From assembly GCF_014898055.3 (NCBI RefSeq), contig NW_023604861.1, positions 98,272,083 through 98,336,082 on the forward strand: a stretch of DNA of 64,000 bases. Reading direction: 5' to 3'. The notes under the pieces were generated by a model. That model was not told where the DNA came from. It ran no database searches and saw only the letters and a list, made by a program, of their open reading frames with translations. A program made the position numbers and the translations under genes. This DNA comes from Talpa occidentalis. Its lineage: Eukaryota; Chordata; Mammalia; Eulipotyphla; Talpidae. Positions 1 to 12,700 of the stretch are shown here, one piece after another. Each line of letters opens with the position of its first letter. Positions within the stretch are counted from its first letter, which is position 1.

Positions 1-1224
1 AGCCAGAGAGCCCAGAGAAAGATTGTAGGATTCATGGGGGGCTGGAGGCTCAGTTGCCTGCCTACCTCCCAGCAACCCCTGCCTGGCCCATGCCAGCCTC
101 CTTGAATGCCAACCTCCCTGCTTGGTGTGCCTGTGTACCTGGCTCCCTGAGAGTATTAAAACCTGTAAAATCCTCTGAGAGCTCAAGACTCTTCTTTCGC
201 CATCTGCCCAAATCAATAGTGAACCTGCCCTGTGCTTGCTGGCACAACAGGGGTCACCTCCATGGGCCCTTGCTGGGCTGCATCAAGCAGCAAGCACATG
301 TGGGTCCAGATATGCTCCCCCATGGCTCTGCCCTGAGCAGGTGCTCTGGTTTCTATTTTTAATCTTGGTAATCAAAAAAGACAAAGAAGTGCAAATATTT
401 TTTTCATACACATCATTCTAATGTTTTTATTCAGTGGGAATCGCTGCATCAAGCAAGAATAGTGATCCTATGATGGGGCTTGAGTTAAACCTATAAATTC
501 ATTTTGGAACATTGTTTTTAGTATATTAAAATATTTATGATTGAACACTCTCTCTCCCAGAAAGATTTTATAATTTCGTGTATCTAGGTACTTCATAGTT
601 CCTGTTAAAATTATTACTTCTGTTGCATTAGTTTTGTTGTTATTGTTGTTGTTTTTAAGCTTTAAGAAACTACCATTTGTCCAGTTTTGGTGTAATATCA
701 AAAAACATCTGCCCTTACCTGAAAGAACTACTAAAAACTTTCCTTTTTTTCCCCCACCACTATCCCTTACACCCCATCCGGTAAATGGAAGTGATCAGGT
801 TTTTCCACCCTCCCACCATTAGCATCAATGATTGACATCTATGGTCTCACACATGTGACTGATGGGGGCCCCCAGAACGTGATGCCAGCGCGTGTAAGTG
901 GGCACCCCTGAGCCGAGACTGAGCCTGTCCTTATTAGGGTAGCAGAGGCCCATGTAGCGGAGTGCAGTGGAGAAATCAGAGAACGGCTATGAGAGGAAAG
1001 AGCATAGCGGGATTTGCAGGGGGGCCCAAGTTGCTGTCTCCCTGCTGGCTTGTTTCCCCTAACCTGTGGGGATGACGCTAAGGGCTTCCAGGTTCTCTTT
1101 TAAGCTGCCTGAACCATTGGTGAACTGACCCACCCTGGGATGGTTGCAGAACACACCCCTTTGACACATCCCCCACCCTTAAGGGTGGGGTTTAAGGTGT
1201 ACCTGATTCCCTGAGAGAGCACTT
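1..1224. other. Intergenic, unassigned with probable old repeat debris
   Basis: No gene. 1-250 has features that resemble an old LTR end (a TATTAAAACC motif followed by CAATAGTGA), but this is weak. 640-845 resembles reverse-strand L1. 846-1215 is a GC-richer block unlike its flanks and carries a 20 bp palindrome. Confidence 0.5.
1171..1190. repeat. 20 bp perfect palindrome
   Basis: CCCCACCCTTAAGGGTGGGG equals its own reverse complement. It has no spacer. Confidence 0.9.
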
Positions 1225-1470
1225 AGGTTTCTTCCATACCCTAGTGTAAATAATGCTACAGTAAACACTGTAGAGCCTGCCATATTTTCATTTGATGGTT
1301 TTATGTTCTTCAACTAGATGCTCAAAAGTAGGATTGCTGAGTCACAGAGTATATCCATTATTAGTTTGTTTTTTTTTTACACGCATGGCAGAATGTATTG
1401 TCACTTGCTGATAACTATCAATAAGTTAAAATACCATTAGCCCCTTGTAACAGTTTTAAGATACAGACTT
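1225..1470 (-). mobile_element. Old L1 ORF2 3' remnant
   Basis: On the - strand it matches the L1 ORF2 end, where an 'image of the element at the site' phrase such as TATGGAAGAAACCTAAGTG is typical. It is decayed and short, with no reading frame. Confidence 0.5.
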
Positions 1471-2519
1471 AAAGGCATATATTGTGTAACCCTTTTCTTA
1501 GTCCCTGCTACATATATTGATAATACAGATTACATAAAGTCTGACAAATCCTCGTTTACATAAGCATTAAGCATTTGCTGTACTGAAATATAAGCAGACA
1601 AAGCCATAGGCATAATTTTGAGTACTTAGTTGGCATATATATATATATATATTAAGTATGGTATGTGAAATTAGCCTGGGCTGGAGGGGAATGGGCACTT
1701 TCTTTTTTGTCCTGAAAGTTACTACTGATAACCTAATCTGAACAGTTCTGCTAAGCACTGATATGTCAAAAAGAAAAGTAAAAATCAAACTTTGTTGCTT
1801 TTTGCCTTTTGTTAACATTTTTACATACAGACTGAGATCATCAGGATACCCTGGATTCAGTAGAAAAACCTTTTAAATGAAGTTTTATACAATAGAAATT
1901 TCTTAGCAGTCAAAATTTAAGCTAAAAAATACATGTGAAACATACTTTTCCGAAAATACTTTGAGCAAAGCACCAAACTACTCAAATGCAGAACAAGAAC
2001 AGCATTTCAACTCCACCAAAAGAAGCCATCATTAAAGGTGTAAGAGTCACCTAACTTCACTAGGCACTTTTTAAACAGGAGACGATAAAATAATTACCCA
2101 CAATAATTATCCTCAAACAATATCCCAGCTCCAGGGAAGGTTTTAGAATGCCTTCAACTTCATGCTTTAATAGCAAGGCTAGGAGAATGATGGAGATCTG
2201 GGCATGACCTGCATCATCCACGACTATATTTACTATAGAGAAGGGGCCAGTCCGCTGTAAATCTGATCTGTCTTGAGCAGCTTTCCATCTGCCTTCTCCC
2301 CCACCTCCTCCTCTGAATCCTCTCCTATAATAATCCCCATCCTCATAGCCTTGAAGGTATCATCTGTCATACTAACCCCCACAGCGTGAGCGGCCATAGG
2401 TCAGTCTCCCCATGTAAGTTCCTGGTGTTGGGGTATGTGATTTTTTTTTGTTATAGAGAAGTCAACTCTCATCCTGTGTCTGCTGCCCCATTCCACTGGC
2501 ACGCTCCTTTGCTTGGGAA
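1471..2519. other. Intergenic, unassigned
   Basis: AT-rich sequence with an (AT) run at 1635-1652. I see no gene. Confidence 0.6.
1635..1652. repeat. (AT)n microsatellite
   Basis: Uninterrupted AT dinucleotides. Confidence 0.85.
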
Positions 2520-3010
2520 TATATATGTAATATATTGATGGTTATATATAACATAACAGGGTTCCTCTTAGCATTCTCTCCAACACTTGTTGGGGGTGTT
2601 TTTAATATGTGCCACTCCCACCCATGTAAGATAGCATTTCATTGTGGTTTCTGATCTCCCTTATGAAAAGTGATGATGAACAATTTTCATTTGTCTCTAG
2701 ACGTTATGGATATCCTCCTTGGTGAATTTTTGTTCATATTGCTGCCCATTATTATTAGGTTGTTGTTTTTAAATTGAATATACTCTTTGCATATCTGGGA
2801 TATTAACCCCTTGTCAGTTATGTAATGTGTGAGTATTTTCTCCCTTTCGGTAGGATATCTTTTTAATCTATATTTTCCTTTGCTGTACAAAAGCTTTTTA
2901 ATTTAAAGTAAACCCAATTGTTTTTTCTTTTACTTCTCTTGTAATAAGGGTCAAGTCTCCAAAGACATCTTTGTCACTGATGCCATAAAGTCTATTGCCA
3001 TTGTATTCCT
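2520..3010 (-). mobile_element. Old L1 ORF2 remnant
   Basis: The - strand translation around 2690-2890 includes KRYPTEREKILTHYITDKG, then LISQICKEYIQ. This corresponds to the L1 ORF2 C-terminal region also seen in the young copy at 60796 ([14 protein letters not shown]). It is broken by stops and a frameshift. Confidence 0.75.
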
Positions 3011-3330
3011 GTTTTTTTGTTGTTGTTGTTGCAAGTCTTATAACTAAGTCTTTGACCTCCCCCACTACCAGAGTGGCCCAAAACTCCCCTCAGCCCTGTT
3101 GTTCTCCAAGTCCTGTCCCCTGACACGTGGGGCATCCTTCTTAGAAGGCTGTACTTGGACTCTCCAGAGCTGGGCAGCCCCCCGATGGACTTCCTTCCAG
3201 CACCCTCCAGTGCTGGAGGTGGGAGAGTGAGACAGTGGGACAGTGGGGCTCCCACGGCATATCGGAGGGAAATTGGTGACAGAGGGAACACACACAGCAG
3301 TTTCTTAATAAAAAATAGTCTTGACCAGTT

Positions 3331-3739
3331 TTGAGGCCCTGACAAGAGGCAGATCATTTGTCCTTGCGCAGCTAAGTCCACACCTCAGTCCCTTCCCTTG
3401 TTGGGCTCTCACATTCTGGACCCTACATACCAGCCCTAATCACCAATTATCGGGTTCTAAACTGTCCTACAAACTGTCCTCAGAGCCTGGGGAATTATTC
3501 AAATCAGTCAGTCCACAGGGAGTTCCCAAACCCTAGCCAGTGCCCCTTCACTTGCTACGCACAAGCTACCCCCTCAGCTCCAGCTGCCTGGTACCCCGTC
3601 CCCAGGTGCAAGCCCCGTGTAGCCCCGCCTGGCAGCTTGCTCTTGTTTGGAACTATAAGTAACAGAGTCAGCCTTTCATCTATCTGAGTGTCTTTGTGTT
3701 GTGTCCACCATCAAAGGAACCTTTAAATCTTATAAAACA
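3331..3739 (+). repeat. 5' LTR of the element
   Basis: Upstream member of the direct repeat pair. It ends in CA just before the primer-binding-like site, with a TATA-like CTATAAGTAAC near 3652. Confidence 0.65.
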
Positions 3740-5064
3740 ATTGGTGCTCTGAGCCGGATTGCGTGGCCACGACTGCTCTGGGATAGCTTTGTCGGGTGAC
3801 TGCTCTTGGCTTACTAATTGGTTCCAAACTGTGCTGAGAGGGACTTGGGACAGAACTTGAGCTTGCAAGTTAGCCTTGTCGCCTGCTGCTTAGTCCACTG
3901 GTGGTTGCCACTCTCGCCATGCCCAAATGTTCTCAGGGATATTCCATATGAACCGTGCTAATTGGCCAATTTCTGGGGACTGCCCAGGGTGGTAAGAGTG
4001 GTTCGTTACCATTTAACTATGATAACTAGGAGCATGTGGGGGCCCCTATGATCCCCAACCAACTTCTGTGTGCCAGACCTAATTTTAACTTAGTTTCCTG
4101 TGCCAGAGCATCTATGGGATATTTTACAGCAATGGGTACTATAAATATTGGAAATTTAGCCAAGGTTATAAAATGAGGCATACCTATCTTTCTTTTTTTA
4201 TTCATTTCCCTAAGATTATAAGATGTATCATGTTTGATTTTAGTGGGGTTCCAGCTATCACTATAATTTGAGTCCTAGTATTAAGTCTGTGAAACTTTAT
4301 CAACAGTATATTTAAACAAATGTTAAAACTAATTTGGAAGTTATGTTATAGAGGTTTAAAAAAAAGCCAATAAGCTCTCTTCTATTTTTGTAACATTTTT
4401 TAAAGTAAATTTTAGGTTTTCAATTGAGTCAGATTATGGACCTTGGTTTCAACTTAATTATATAGATATACCTATATATAATTATATGTGTCTATTTTAA
4501 CTTCCTCCCCTGTATTCAGGTTTCTTTCTTTTTTGGGAATGAGGGGAACCATGTGGGATTTTTGACTTCCTTTGTCATAGGGGTCAAGTGTCCAACCACC
4601 CATTTCTTCTTGATCATAAACAAATACCATCAACCTTTACATGTCACCTAACTAAGCTATCAGTTCAGATCCTCCAACCTTGGTCCAAGAAATACACCGA
4701 GACATTGTCACAAAAATGTGACCCATACATTTAACACACTTTACAATTCTGCCAAGATACTACCAGAGATCCAAGAAATTTCAGCTCTGTTTTCTTGATG
4801 ACTGCCTTGTAATTGGAAACTTGATGACAGGCTGAACTACAAGCATTCCTTACACTTCAACCTGCTTTCCTTCTTTAACCTCATGGCAAAATATTTTCTG
4901 CACCATTCAGGGCAATGGATTCCCTGCTCTCAAAAGTCTCTATTATTCATGCCGCCCAAACACCTCAAATAATCAAACTCAAAATTGATGTCAAGGCATT
5001 AGAGGTCAGATGCAATAATTGTGTTTGTTTCATTTCCTGTTTTAAATGCTATCTTAACCCAGTC

Positions 5065-5762
5065 TTGAGGCCCTGGCTGGAGGCTTAGTTTACCTCTTGA
5101 GCAGCTGGTTAAGTCCACAGTCAACCACTTCTCTTATCAGGTTCTCCACTTTGGACCACTCTGCACCACTATACACTCTGCCCCCAGGGTCAAATACCAA
5201 AAGACCAGGGACAGGATCTGCACCCGGGGGCTCACAACATCAAATTATTTAAATTAAGCAATCTACAGGAAGCCTACAAATCCCAATTAACTTTACCCCA
5301 CTCGCCACACTTGCCTGACAACTCCAGCTTGCTGTTATTCTGCCCATGGGTGCAACACCTGTGTGACTCTGCCTGGAGGCTCTCTCCCAGTTAGAGCTAT
5401 AAATAACAAAAAATTCTGCTTTTCATCTATCCAAGTTCAGTGTGTAATGTCCATCATCAAAAGAATATTTAAATCTTTTTATTTTGTTTATTTATACAAT
5501 AGCTGGGGTACAGGCCAGATGTGCGGGAAGGTGAGAGGATTCACCAGAGACAGAGTGGGGAACAGAACAGCCAGACTGACTGAAATACACTGCTGAGGGG
5601 AGCAGCGGGTGGGCCAGGAGAAGTCTGCTGCGCCATGTGGGTAGCTCCCTGGCCGGCCAGGAATCGGACCCATGCTGCAGAGGCTGTGGACAGCTTCACA
5701 GCGCTGTGCTCAACCCGCTACACCAAAAGGGAGGCCCAAGAATATGTGAATCTTATGAAACA
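5065..5762 (+). repeat. 3' LTR of the element, split by a SINE
   Basis: Downstream member. It is collinear with 3331-3739 once the SINE at 5478-5737 and its target duplication are removed, and it has CTATAAATAAC near 5396. Confidence 0.65.
5478..5737 (-). mobile_element. tRNA-derived SINE, type B
   Basis: Head at the right end (GGGCCTCCC-type, read on -) and an AT-rich tail at the left. It is flanked by AAGAATATTTAAATCTT (5461-5477) and AAGAATATGTGAATCTT (5738-5754), a 17 bp target duplication with two mismatches. It is inserted in the 3' LTR. Confidence 0.9.
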
Positions 5763-7498
5763 CCAGTACGCCAAACACTGACACAGGAAAGGTTTGGAAG
5801 CACTGAACCTAGGAAGATGCTGGGGATCTTACAGGAGCCTAGGACCTGAGCAACTTCTAGGTCTTGAGCAAGGAAGCAGGCAAGGTGAGGATGGATGTGG
5901 GTAAGTGTAAATGGATTCAGCTCTCTGATCCAGACTTACAGAATACATGGTAACATGATCCAAATACATGCAGACTGCAGGAGACTCACTTGGGATACAA
6001 AGAACAAGTTGAAAGGATAGAAAAAGACAGTCCATGCAAACAATAACTAAAAAGGACTGGGGTTGCTCTAATAGTAACAAAGTAAACTTTAAATTATAAA
6101 AAAGTTACATGAGACAAGGGACATCATGTAACAATAAGTTTCAATACAGCAAGAAAACAATTATAAACATTTATGTATTTAATGGCATATATCAAAGTAT
6201 ATGAAGCAAAAACCTTAAAGGGAGAACTAAAGAGAAGAGAAGTCAGGAAATAGAAAACTTAAATGACACAATAAACCAAGTAGATCTAGCAGACATGTAG
6301 AGTGTTCTGTGAGAGGGGTTAAGTAAAATGTACCTACAGATATAAAATTCAGCCGTTAAAAAGAAGGAAATTCTGCTGCATACTACAACAGGAAGGAATC
6401 TTGAGGATATTATATAAGCTAAGTGAAATGTCACTCACAAAAATCTTGTGATTTCTGACTTAGAGGAGTCAGAATCACAGAGACAGAAAGCATAATGGTG
6501 GTTTTCAGGGGTGGGGAGTTATTGTTTAATGGATATAGTTTCGGTTTTACAAGGTAAAAAGCTGGTGGAGATGCTTGCACAATATATATGTACTTAATAC
6601 CACCAGCTATACAACTATACATTTTAAAATGGAATTTGATGTCAAGTGTATTTTACCAAAATAAAAAAGATTGCTTTAAAGTAGAGCCCTCTGTGCTGGT
6701 GGTGCTGGAGCAGAGGTAAGGGGATCTCACAGAGGCAAGCAGAGGTCTTTGGGTTGGAAACCAGCTACTCAGGACGATGAACCAGGCTTGACCTAAGGCA
6801 GAGCCCAAGGGACTGCCAGTGGCAATTCTGCTTCTATCCCCTTCTGAGAGGGGTGGGTCCCCATCTATAGTCCCAAGAGGCCATTCAGGGGTGAACCATT
6901 CCTGCGGGCTGCTGGGGTGACTAAAGCCAGGGTGCCATCCTGGGTGTCGCTTAGTGTCATGATTGAATCACAGAGGCAACAGTGGCAGTGAATCACAGAG
7001 AAGGCAGCAAGTCCAAGGCTGGGTTTCCACTGGGGCTGAGAGATCTTACTTGCTCATGAAAATTCTGGGAGTTTTTTGAGTTTGATTTCCTTCCCTAGAG
7101 GCAAAGCCATGAGGACCCCTTTAAGGACTCAGGACATCAGCAGTGTCATTTGCTCATGTCATTGCTGGTTTAGCTCTCACCTGCCACCTCCACCTATAGG
7201 GCTGCCTGGCCTGGCCTCCCACTTTCTGAGTCACAGGCATTCATGGTTGGTGGCTCCTATAGCCACCAGAACAGAAACTTCCACTCGCCCAAAAAGGAAG
7301 GGACAGAAATAGCCTCAGGCCCAGGAGGTGACCGCCAGGAAATGAGGCGGGACGCTTGTGTGAGAGCTGGAATGTTCTCTAATGGAATCTGTGTCCTAGT
7401 AGGCGAGAAAACTTTACTTCTGAGAGTGAAGGCACATGAAAGAGCACATGCACATGTGTGTGTACACACTGCACACACACACACGGTACTGAATCCTA
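5763..7498. other. Intergenic with an L1 remnant
   Basis: No gene. The L1 3' remnant at 6415-6670 is listed separately. The rest is unassigned, and a CA-rich stretch lies at 7456-7485. Confidence 0.6.
6415..6670 (+). mobile_element. Old L1 3'UTR remnant (L1M type)
   Basis: Contains the recognisable old-L1 3' order: AAGTGAAAT, AGAGACAGAAAG, GGTGGTTTTCAGGGG, GGGGAGTTATTGTTTAATGG, CACAATATATATGTACTTAA, then TATTTTACCAAAATAAAAAA. Confidence 0.7.
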
Positions 7499-7510
7499 GG
7501 GGCATTTTTT

Positions 7511-7784
7511 TTTAAGATTTATTTATTTTTTTATACAAGAACTGGGGTACAGGCCAGATGTGCGGGAGGATGAGAGGACTCACCAGAGACAGAGTGGGGA
7601 ACAGAACAGGCAGATTGATGAAATACACTGCTGAGGGGAGCAGCGGGCGAGACAGGAGAGGTCTGCTTTGCCATGTGGGATCCTCCCCAGCCGGCTGGCC
7701 TGTCAGAATCAAACCCGCACTGCAGAGGCTGTGAATAGCTTCACAGTGCGGCGCTCAACCACCTGTGCCACCAGGGAGGCCCCG
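7511..7784 (-). mobile_element. tRNA-derived SINE, type B
   Basis: Body matches the family, with CTGGGGTACAGGCCAGATG near the tail. It is flanked by GGGGCATTTTTT at 7499-7510 and 7785-7796, a perfect 12 bp duplication. Confidence 0.9.
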
Positions 7785-7849
7785 GGGGCATTTTTTGAGT
7801 ACCTCTTGATAGCAGCCTCCATGCCTTGACATTTACTTCACGAAAGGTG

Positions 7850-7975
7850 CTTGACATGCATTATCTCATTTCACTCACAAACAGCCCTGTGAGAGTGTGA
7901 TTACTCTGTCCTCCTATAGACATGGAGGTCAAGTGATTTGTCTGAATTTGTACAATGAGTAAACAATAGATTTTT
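7850..7975 (-). repeat. MIR remnant
   Basis: Carries the reverse-strand MIR sequence with CATTATCTCATTT and ATGGAGGTCAAGTGATTTG elements. It is strongly diverged. Confidence 0.45.
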
Positions 7976-8728
7976 GACCCATGTCCCCAGTTCACTATCA
8001 TCTGAGTGCTCTCTGAAGTCTGTTGTACACTCAACAAGACGAGAGAGAGAGGGCAACCACTGTGATAAAGTGACGCAGCTGGGACCTCGTACAAAGACCT
8101 AGTATGAGTTGATGTGCAGAAGTGAAAAACAGGAGCGGAAGAACTTCCAGAAACCTATATGGTCCATTTCATCCTATGGGAGAGACCCCCAAGCAAGGGG
8201 CTGGGACAACCAGGTAAACTGAGGCAGCCCCAACAAACAAAGAGCCAGGTGTTCATCAGCCCAGGCCTCAGGCTAAGAGGCTCGCAACATGCTCTGCCCA
8301 GCCACACCTCTGGACTGCATCTTGGAGGTTGGGGTCATTTGGAGGTAGGGAGAAGAAAAATACTTGCAAAGTGGGGAGCTATGAGATCCATGGTCTTTTG
8401 CCCACAGCTGGCTGTTTCTGCAGCATGGTGGGAGGAAGAGACTCCACAGGTGAGCAGACTGGTGCCCAGATGTGCTCTCTTTTGACATATTTTCTACTTA
8501 CACGTTTTTTGTTCTGTGTCCACTATTTAAAGGAAAAACATTTGTCTCCTACCCTTAATCCCACATACCCTCACCTACCACCCCGCCTCAAAGGAACCCT
8601 TGTGTATTCACTATTCGTGTGCTTTCTGTCCTTCCAGGTTCTTATTTTCTGTGCAATTACAAATTTGCATTTTCTTAGAAGAAAAAAATGGGTTGTGCTT
8701 TATATATTGATATATAACTTTCTCTTTT

Positions 8729-9013
8729 TTTTTTTATGCTTTATTTATTTGTTTGTTTGTTTGTTTTATACATGCACTGGGTACAGTCAGAAGCACGGGA
8801 GGGTGAGAGAATTCACCAGAGCCAGAGCGGGGAGCAGAGCAGGCAGAAGGACCGAAGTACACTGCTGAGGGGAGCAGCGGGCGGCAGGAGAGGTCTGCGC
8901 GCCATGTGGGACCCTCCTCCGGTGGCCGGGGAGCAGCCAGGGATCGAACCGGCTCTTCGGGCGCGGGCAGCTTCGCAACCCAGCGCTCAACCGCTGCGCC
9001 ACCGGGGAGGCCC
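8729..9013 (-). mobile_element. tRNA-derived SINE, type A
   Basis: Full-length. On the - strand it has the A box TGGCGCAGCGG and a B box GGTTCGATCCC. It is flanked by ATAACTTTCTCTTTT at 8714-8728 and 9014-9028, a perfect 15 bp duplication. Confidence 0.92.
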
Positions 9014-12000
9014 ATAACTTTCTCTTTTCACCTCTAAAAGATGCTGTTCTTGCCACCCTCCCCTGAACATCCACTGGCCCGTTCCCAGCACTGGCACGGC
9101 CTCCCATGGTTCTGTGGACACAGACCTCGCAGATCTGGGTGACTGGTCCTATGCTGAGTGGATGTGGTCACAATCACTTCTTGAGAAGAGGCCTCCTTGC
9201 CCCGAGGCAGTAGGGAAGATCAGATTAGAGGGGAAGGGAGGCAGGGAGAGATGTCGTCTCAGAGAGCCTGGTAATGCCAGGATTCTGGTCTCTCTGACGT
9301 TTAAGGGGTTTAGAGGAGGTGAAGGATTTGAGAGGTGATGAGGATTGAATCATTTCCCATGGTGCACTGGGCAGGACTGCTCCCCAAACCAGATGGGCTG
9401 GTCAGATGAGGGTCCAGCCCTTGCCCCCACAGGCTGTGGTGATGTTCCGGCCTCTGGGCTGTTTCCTGCACACCTCTGGGGTGCGCCTGCTTGGAGCCTG
9501 CCATCCAGGTGAAGCAGCAGGGTCTACTACCCACCTTCCAAGGCCTTGGCTGCTCTGAGTCATAGACCATAGAACATTTCCTTCCCTCCTCTTCCTTCAG
9601 GCCCCACTTCATAGGCAAGGCTGGGAAACCAACGAAACAGGGCCCCAGTGGAGGGTGAGTGTTCCCTGACTTTCCAGAAGATGATATGCTTAATCTCCCC
9701 TCCCATCCTTACCTCCCTTCTCCCACCCCATCTCCCTGTCCTTCAACAAACACTCACTGCCCCTCTCATGTACCCAGCACAGTGCTAAGCACAGGCACCT
9801 AGAGATGAACTAGCAAGTAATTTCCACCCTCCATAAAAATGTTTCATTGTTCTTCTCATCAAGTTTTCTATTCTGCTTCATTACGGTTTTATTGTATATT
9901 TTATTTCATGCTGTTCTGGATCTCCAGGGTCCCTGGGCCTATTCAGGGACTATTGTTTGGACTCTGTTTCAGTCGCTTGGCACTGGCCAAGCATTCCTAG
10001 GACTGAACACACCAGAACTTGCTGGGAAGCCCTCCTTTCCCCAGAAGGAAAACCTACGTGGGCCTTGGCAAGGGCCTTGCTAGCCCCCCACCCTGGAATA
10101 CTGGCAGGTGCAACGCTTCACCGAGGTTGCCACACATGCCTCCCTTTCCAGGCTGGTTACCTATGCTCAGCTTGGGCATGGCACTTGGAGGGCGCGTTTG
10201 AGGGTGAAAGAATGGACAAGTCAATATATGGAAACAGAAGCTTGGGAAAGTAACAAGTTTGCTTTAAAAGAGGAGCCCTAAAAGATAGTACACAGAGATG
10301 AAAACAGTTGCCTAATTGAGAAGAATCAGGGGCCATGAGTATTATTTTCTCTTTTTTCTAAGTGTGAGTGTATTTTTTTCAAGAGAAATTAGAAATGCTG
10401 AGAATAGCCAGCAGCAGAGGACCCACTTGCATGTAAAAGGGAGGTTAAAGGTTTTCCTTACTTTCTCCATGTCTGTAGGGCTAGTGGATTTTCTAGAAGG
10501 TGGGTTCCTGACCATCCATCCTGACTGGGTGGGTGGGCACAGGCCTCACAGAGCCTTTGGAGGAAGACCCAGGTAGAAGTACATTTCAGAGTAAAAGGCC
10601 TGAAGGTTAAGGTTGCTCCAGGATGCTAAATTCTGATAGCTACTCAACAACTGCTTCCAGTGGAAGAAGCAGCTGTGTGGCCAAGTCAATCTGATGGGTG
10701 TTGTCAGTGAAACCTGGAAGGAAGGTGCTTCCACAGGAGTGAGCCTGCTAAGACCACATTCCGAAGGCCCGCTGGCCCCACCCGGCTCTGCACATCTGCT
10801 CTTTGGGGCCAAATTCCCAGGGCAACTCGCTAGGCAAGTTGTGAGTTTTAGGGTAGAGGTGCAGGGTTTGGCCCTTCTCTCTAGGGCAGAGGGACTGAGC
10901 CCAATTAATCTCCGGAATGAACAGGAAAAATGACGAAGCTTGATGTAATCCTTACACCCTTTGAATCTTACCTCTTTTCCTCTAGGCACAGCCTGCTTGG
11001 CCTTTCCAGCTCTGCCCCAGGAGCCACCCTACTCCTCTCAGAGATTGGAGACTGCTGCCCACACCCCCAGGCTGAGGCCAGAACTCACTCCCAAGGTCTA
11101 TTTCCTTCTGCTCTGGACACGTGTGGTATTCACGTTCTCCTCCCTGCCCCCCACCTGAGTGCCTCTGACCCTCATTACAGAAGTCCCCAGTTATGCTTGC
11201 AGCCCTCTCGGCTTGCAGAGCAGTGCTAGGCCAGGCCCCGTAGTGCTGCCGCTCCACAGGCCAGCCTCTCTCCCTACTTAGCCACTGCTCACTCACTCAG
11301 TGGTCACCTGCTCCCACTAGCATCCTTGATTAGCAGGCCAAGCCATGCTGCACTGGCACTTGCTTCTGGTCTGCATGAACCCTACAATAGACTTCACAAA
11401 GACAAGGACCATTTGTGCCCTGCTATCCCCCATTGCCTAGCATTTACTGAACTGGAGCTTGATGGGGTTGGAGGGCAGGGATCAATATTCAGTTTACTAT
11501 TATATCATCAGGGCACCCCAAAAGTGTTCAGAAAGGGGAACTTGTTCCCACCCTAAACTTGCTATAGAACATCTCAAGTGACATCCCTCAGGGTTTAGCC
11601 TACAGAGACAGGGAAAGCACCCATTACAGGCCCAGCTCAGGTGTCCTTGGGCTCTGAATGTGATGTCCCATTTGGATCAAATTCCCCTAGGGAGCAGGGA
11701 CTGTGTCTTCCTTACTCAAAGACCCTCCACTCTCTGTCCCCACAGCACTCAGCAATGTCAGTCCCTGATACATCCTCAGAACCGCAGAGCTTGGCAATGA
11801 CTCTCTCAGGTGATGGGAGAATGTCAAGTCCCCCTGGTACCAGGAAACACAAACCTAGGAGAGGGTGGGAATAAGCAATAAAGATCAAAAGGGACTGTCT
11901 TTGTCATTAGAGAAGGCAGGGCACAGTTCCCATGAGACCATCAAAGGACAGATCTCTGGTAAGCAGGCACCACTCAGTGTGAATTCTGTGTGACAGGCAC

Positions 12001-12629
12001 AGAGGCAGTGGACAGTCTGTCTTCTAGAGACAAGAGGCCAGTTTCATGCCTAGCTGGACAGTGCCCCTGCCCCCAAGCCTTCATGGTGGGGTGATACTTA
12101 CTCAAAAGGCTCTGCGTGATTCAATGAGGTCATGTGGGCAAAGTGCCTTTGGCAGTGTTGGCCACTTAGTAGGTCCTCGGCCATGCTGGCTCTATCTGTT
12201 CTTCCAGAGCCGAAACAGTCGAAACTGCCATTAAGTCATCCGCCCAGCAGGTGCCCTCACTGTCATGCCATGATGGAAATTTTAACATGCCCTGGGTGTT
12301 GCAGACAAACAAATAAAGTGCTGGCCTAGGGTAACCCTCCATACTTGGGCCTTCATCCAGCTCCCCCATCCATAAACAGGGGTGCTGACCTCCAACCCTG
12401 TGTTCTCAGTCAGGGGAGGAACGGTCCAGAGCTCTATCAGCCAGGCAAAGATGACTCAGGGAACAAGTGTCCAGTGTCACACTAGAGATGACCACTAAGA
12501 CTGGATTCAGGTGGCTGCCTGTGGTCTGCCCGAGGCATGGAATTTGATTGGCAGTTGCCCATCTTAAGTGTGTTCACAATCGGATGCTTGCAGCTCTGGC
12601 AGCAAGCGTCACTCACATAAGGGATGTGC

Positions 12630-12700
12630 TCCACCACTCACCAGCTGTGTGTCCTGGGGAAGCTCCTTTACCTTTGAGTCTCCATGCAGTAAAATAGGAG
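12630..12700 (+). repeat. MIR remnant
   Basis: Contains CACTCACCAGCTGTGTGTCC followed by GGGGAAGCTCCTTTACC, the MIR core order. Confidence 0.5.

Larger units (their letters stand above)
3331..5762 (+). mobile_element. Non-autonomous LTR retrotransposon, degraded
   Basis: Two diverged direct repeats (about 3331-3739 and 5065-5762) flank about 1.3 kb. Both repeats share TTGAGGCCCTG near the start, a TATA-like CTATAA(A/G)TAAC, TTTCATCTATC and an AATCTTAT(A/G)AAACA end. The inner sequence starts TTGGTGCTCTGAGCC, in the place and style of a tRNA primer-binding site. There is no gag or pol reading frame, so it resembles MaLR-type or other non-coding ERV derivatives. The 3' repeat is interrupted by a SINE. 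Its outer boundaries are uncertain by several bases. Confidence 0.7.

Noticed and set aside
8329..8868. 179-codon open frame on the + strand
   Set aside because: Its C-terminal part is the antisense of a SINE, and the rest shows no similarity to a known protein.
10546..10989. 147-codon open frame on the - strand
   Set aside because: No family motif, no promoter or splice context, and an overlapping open frame on the opposite strand.
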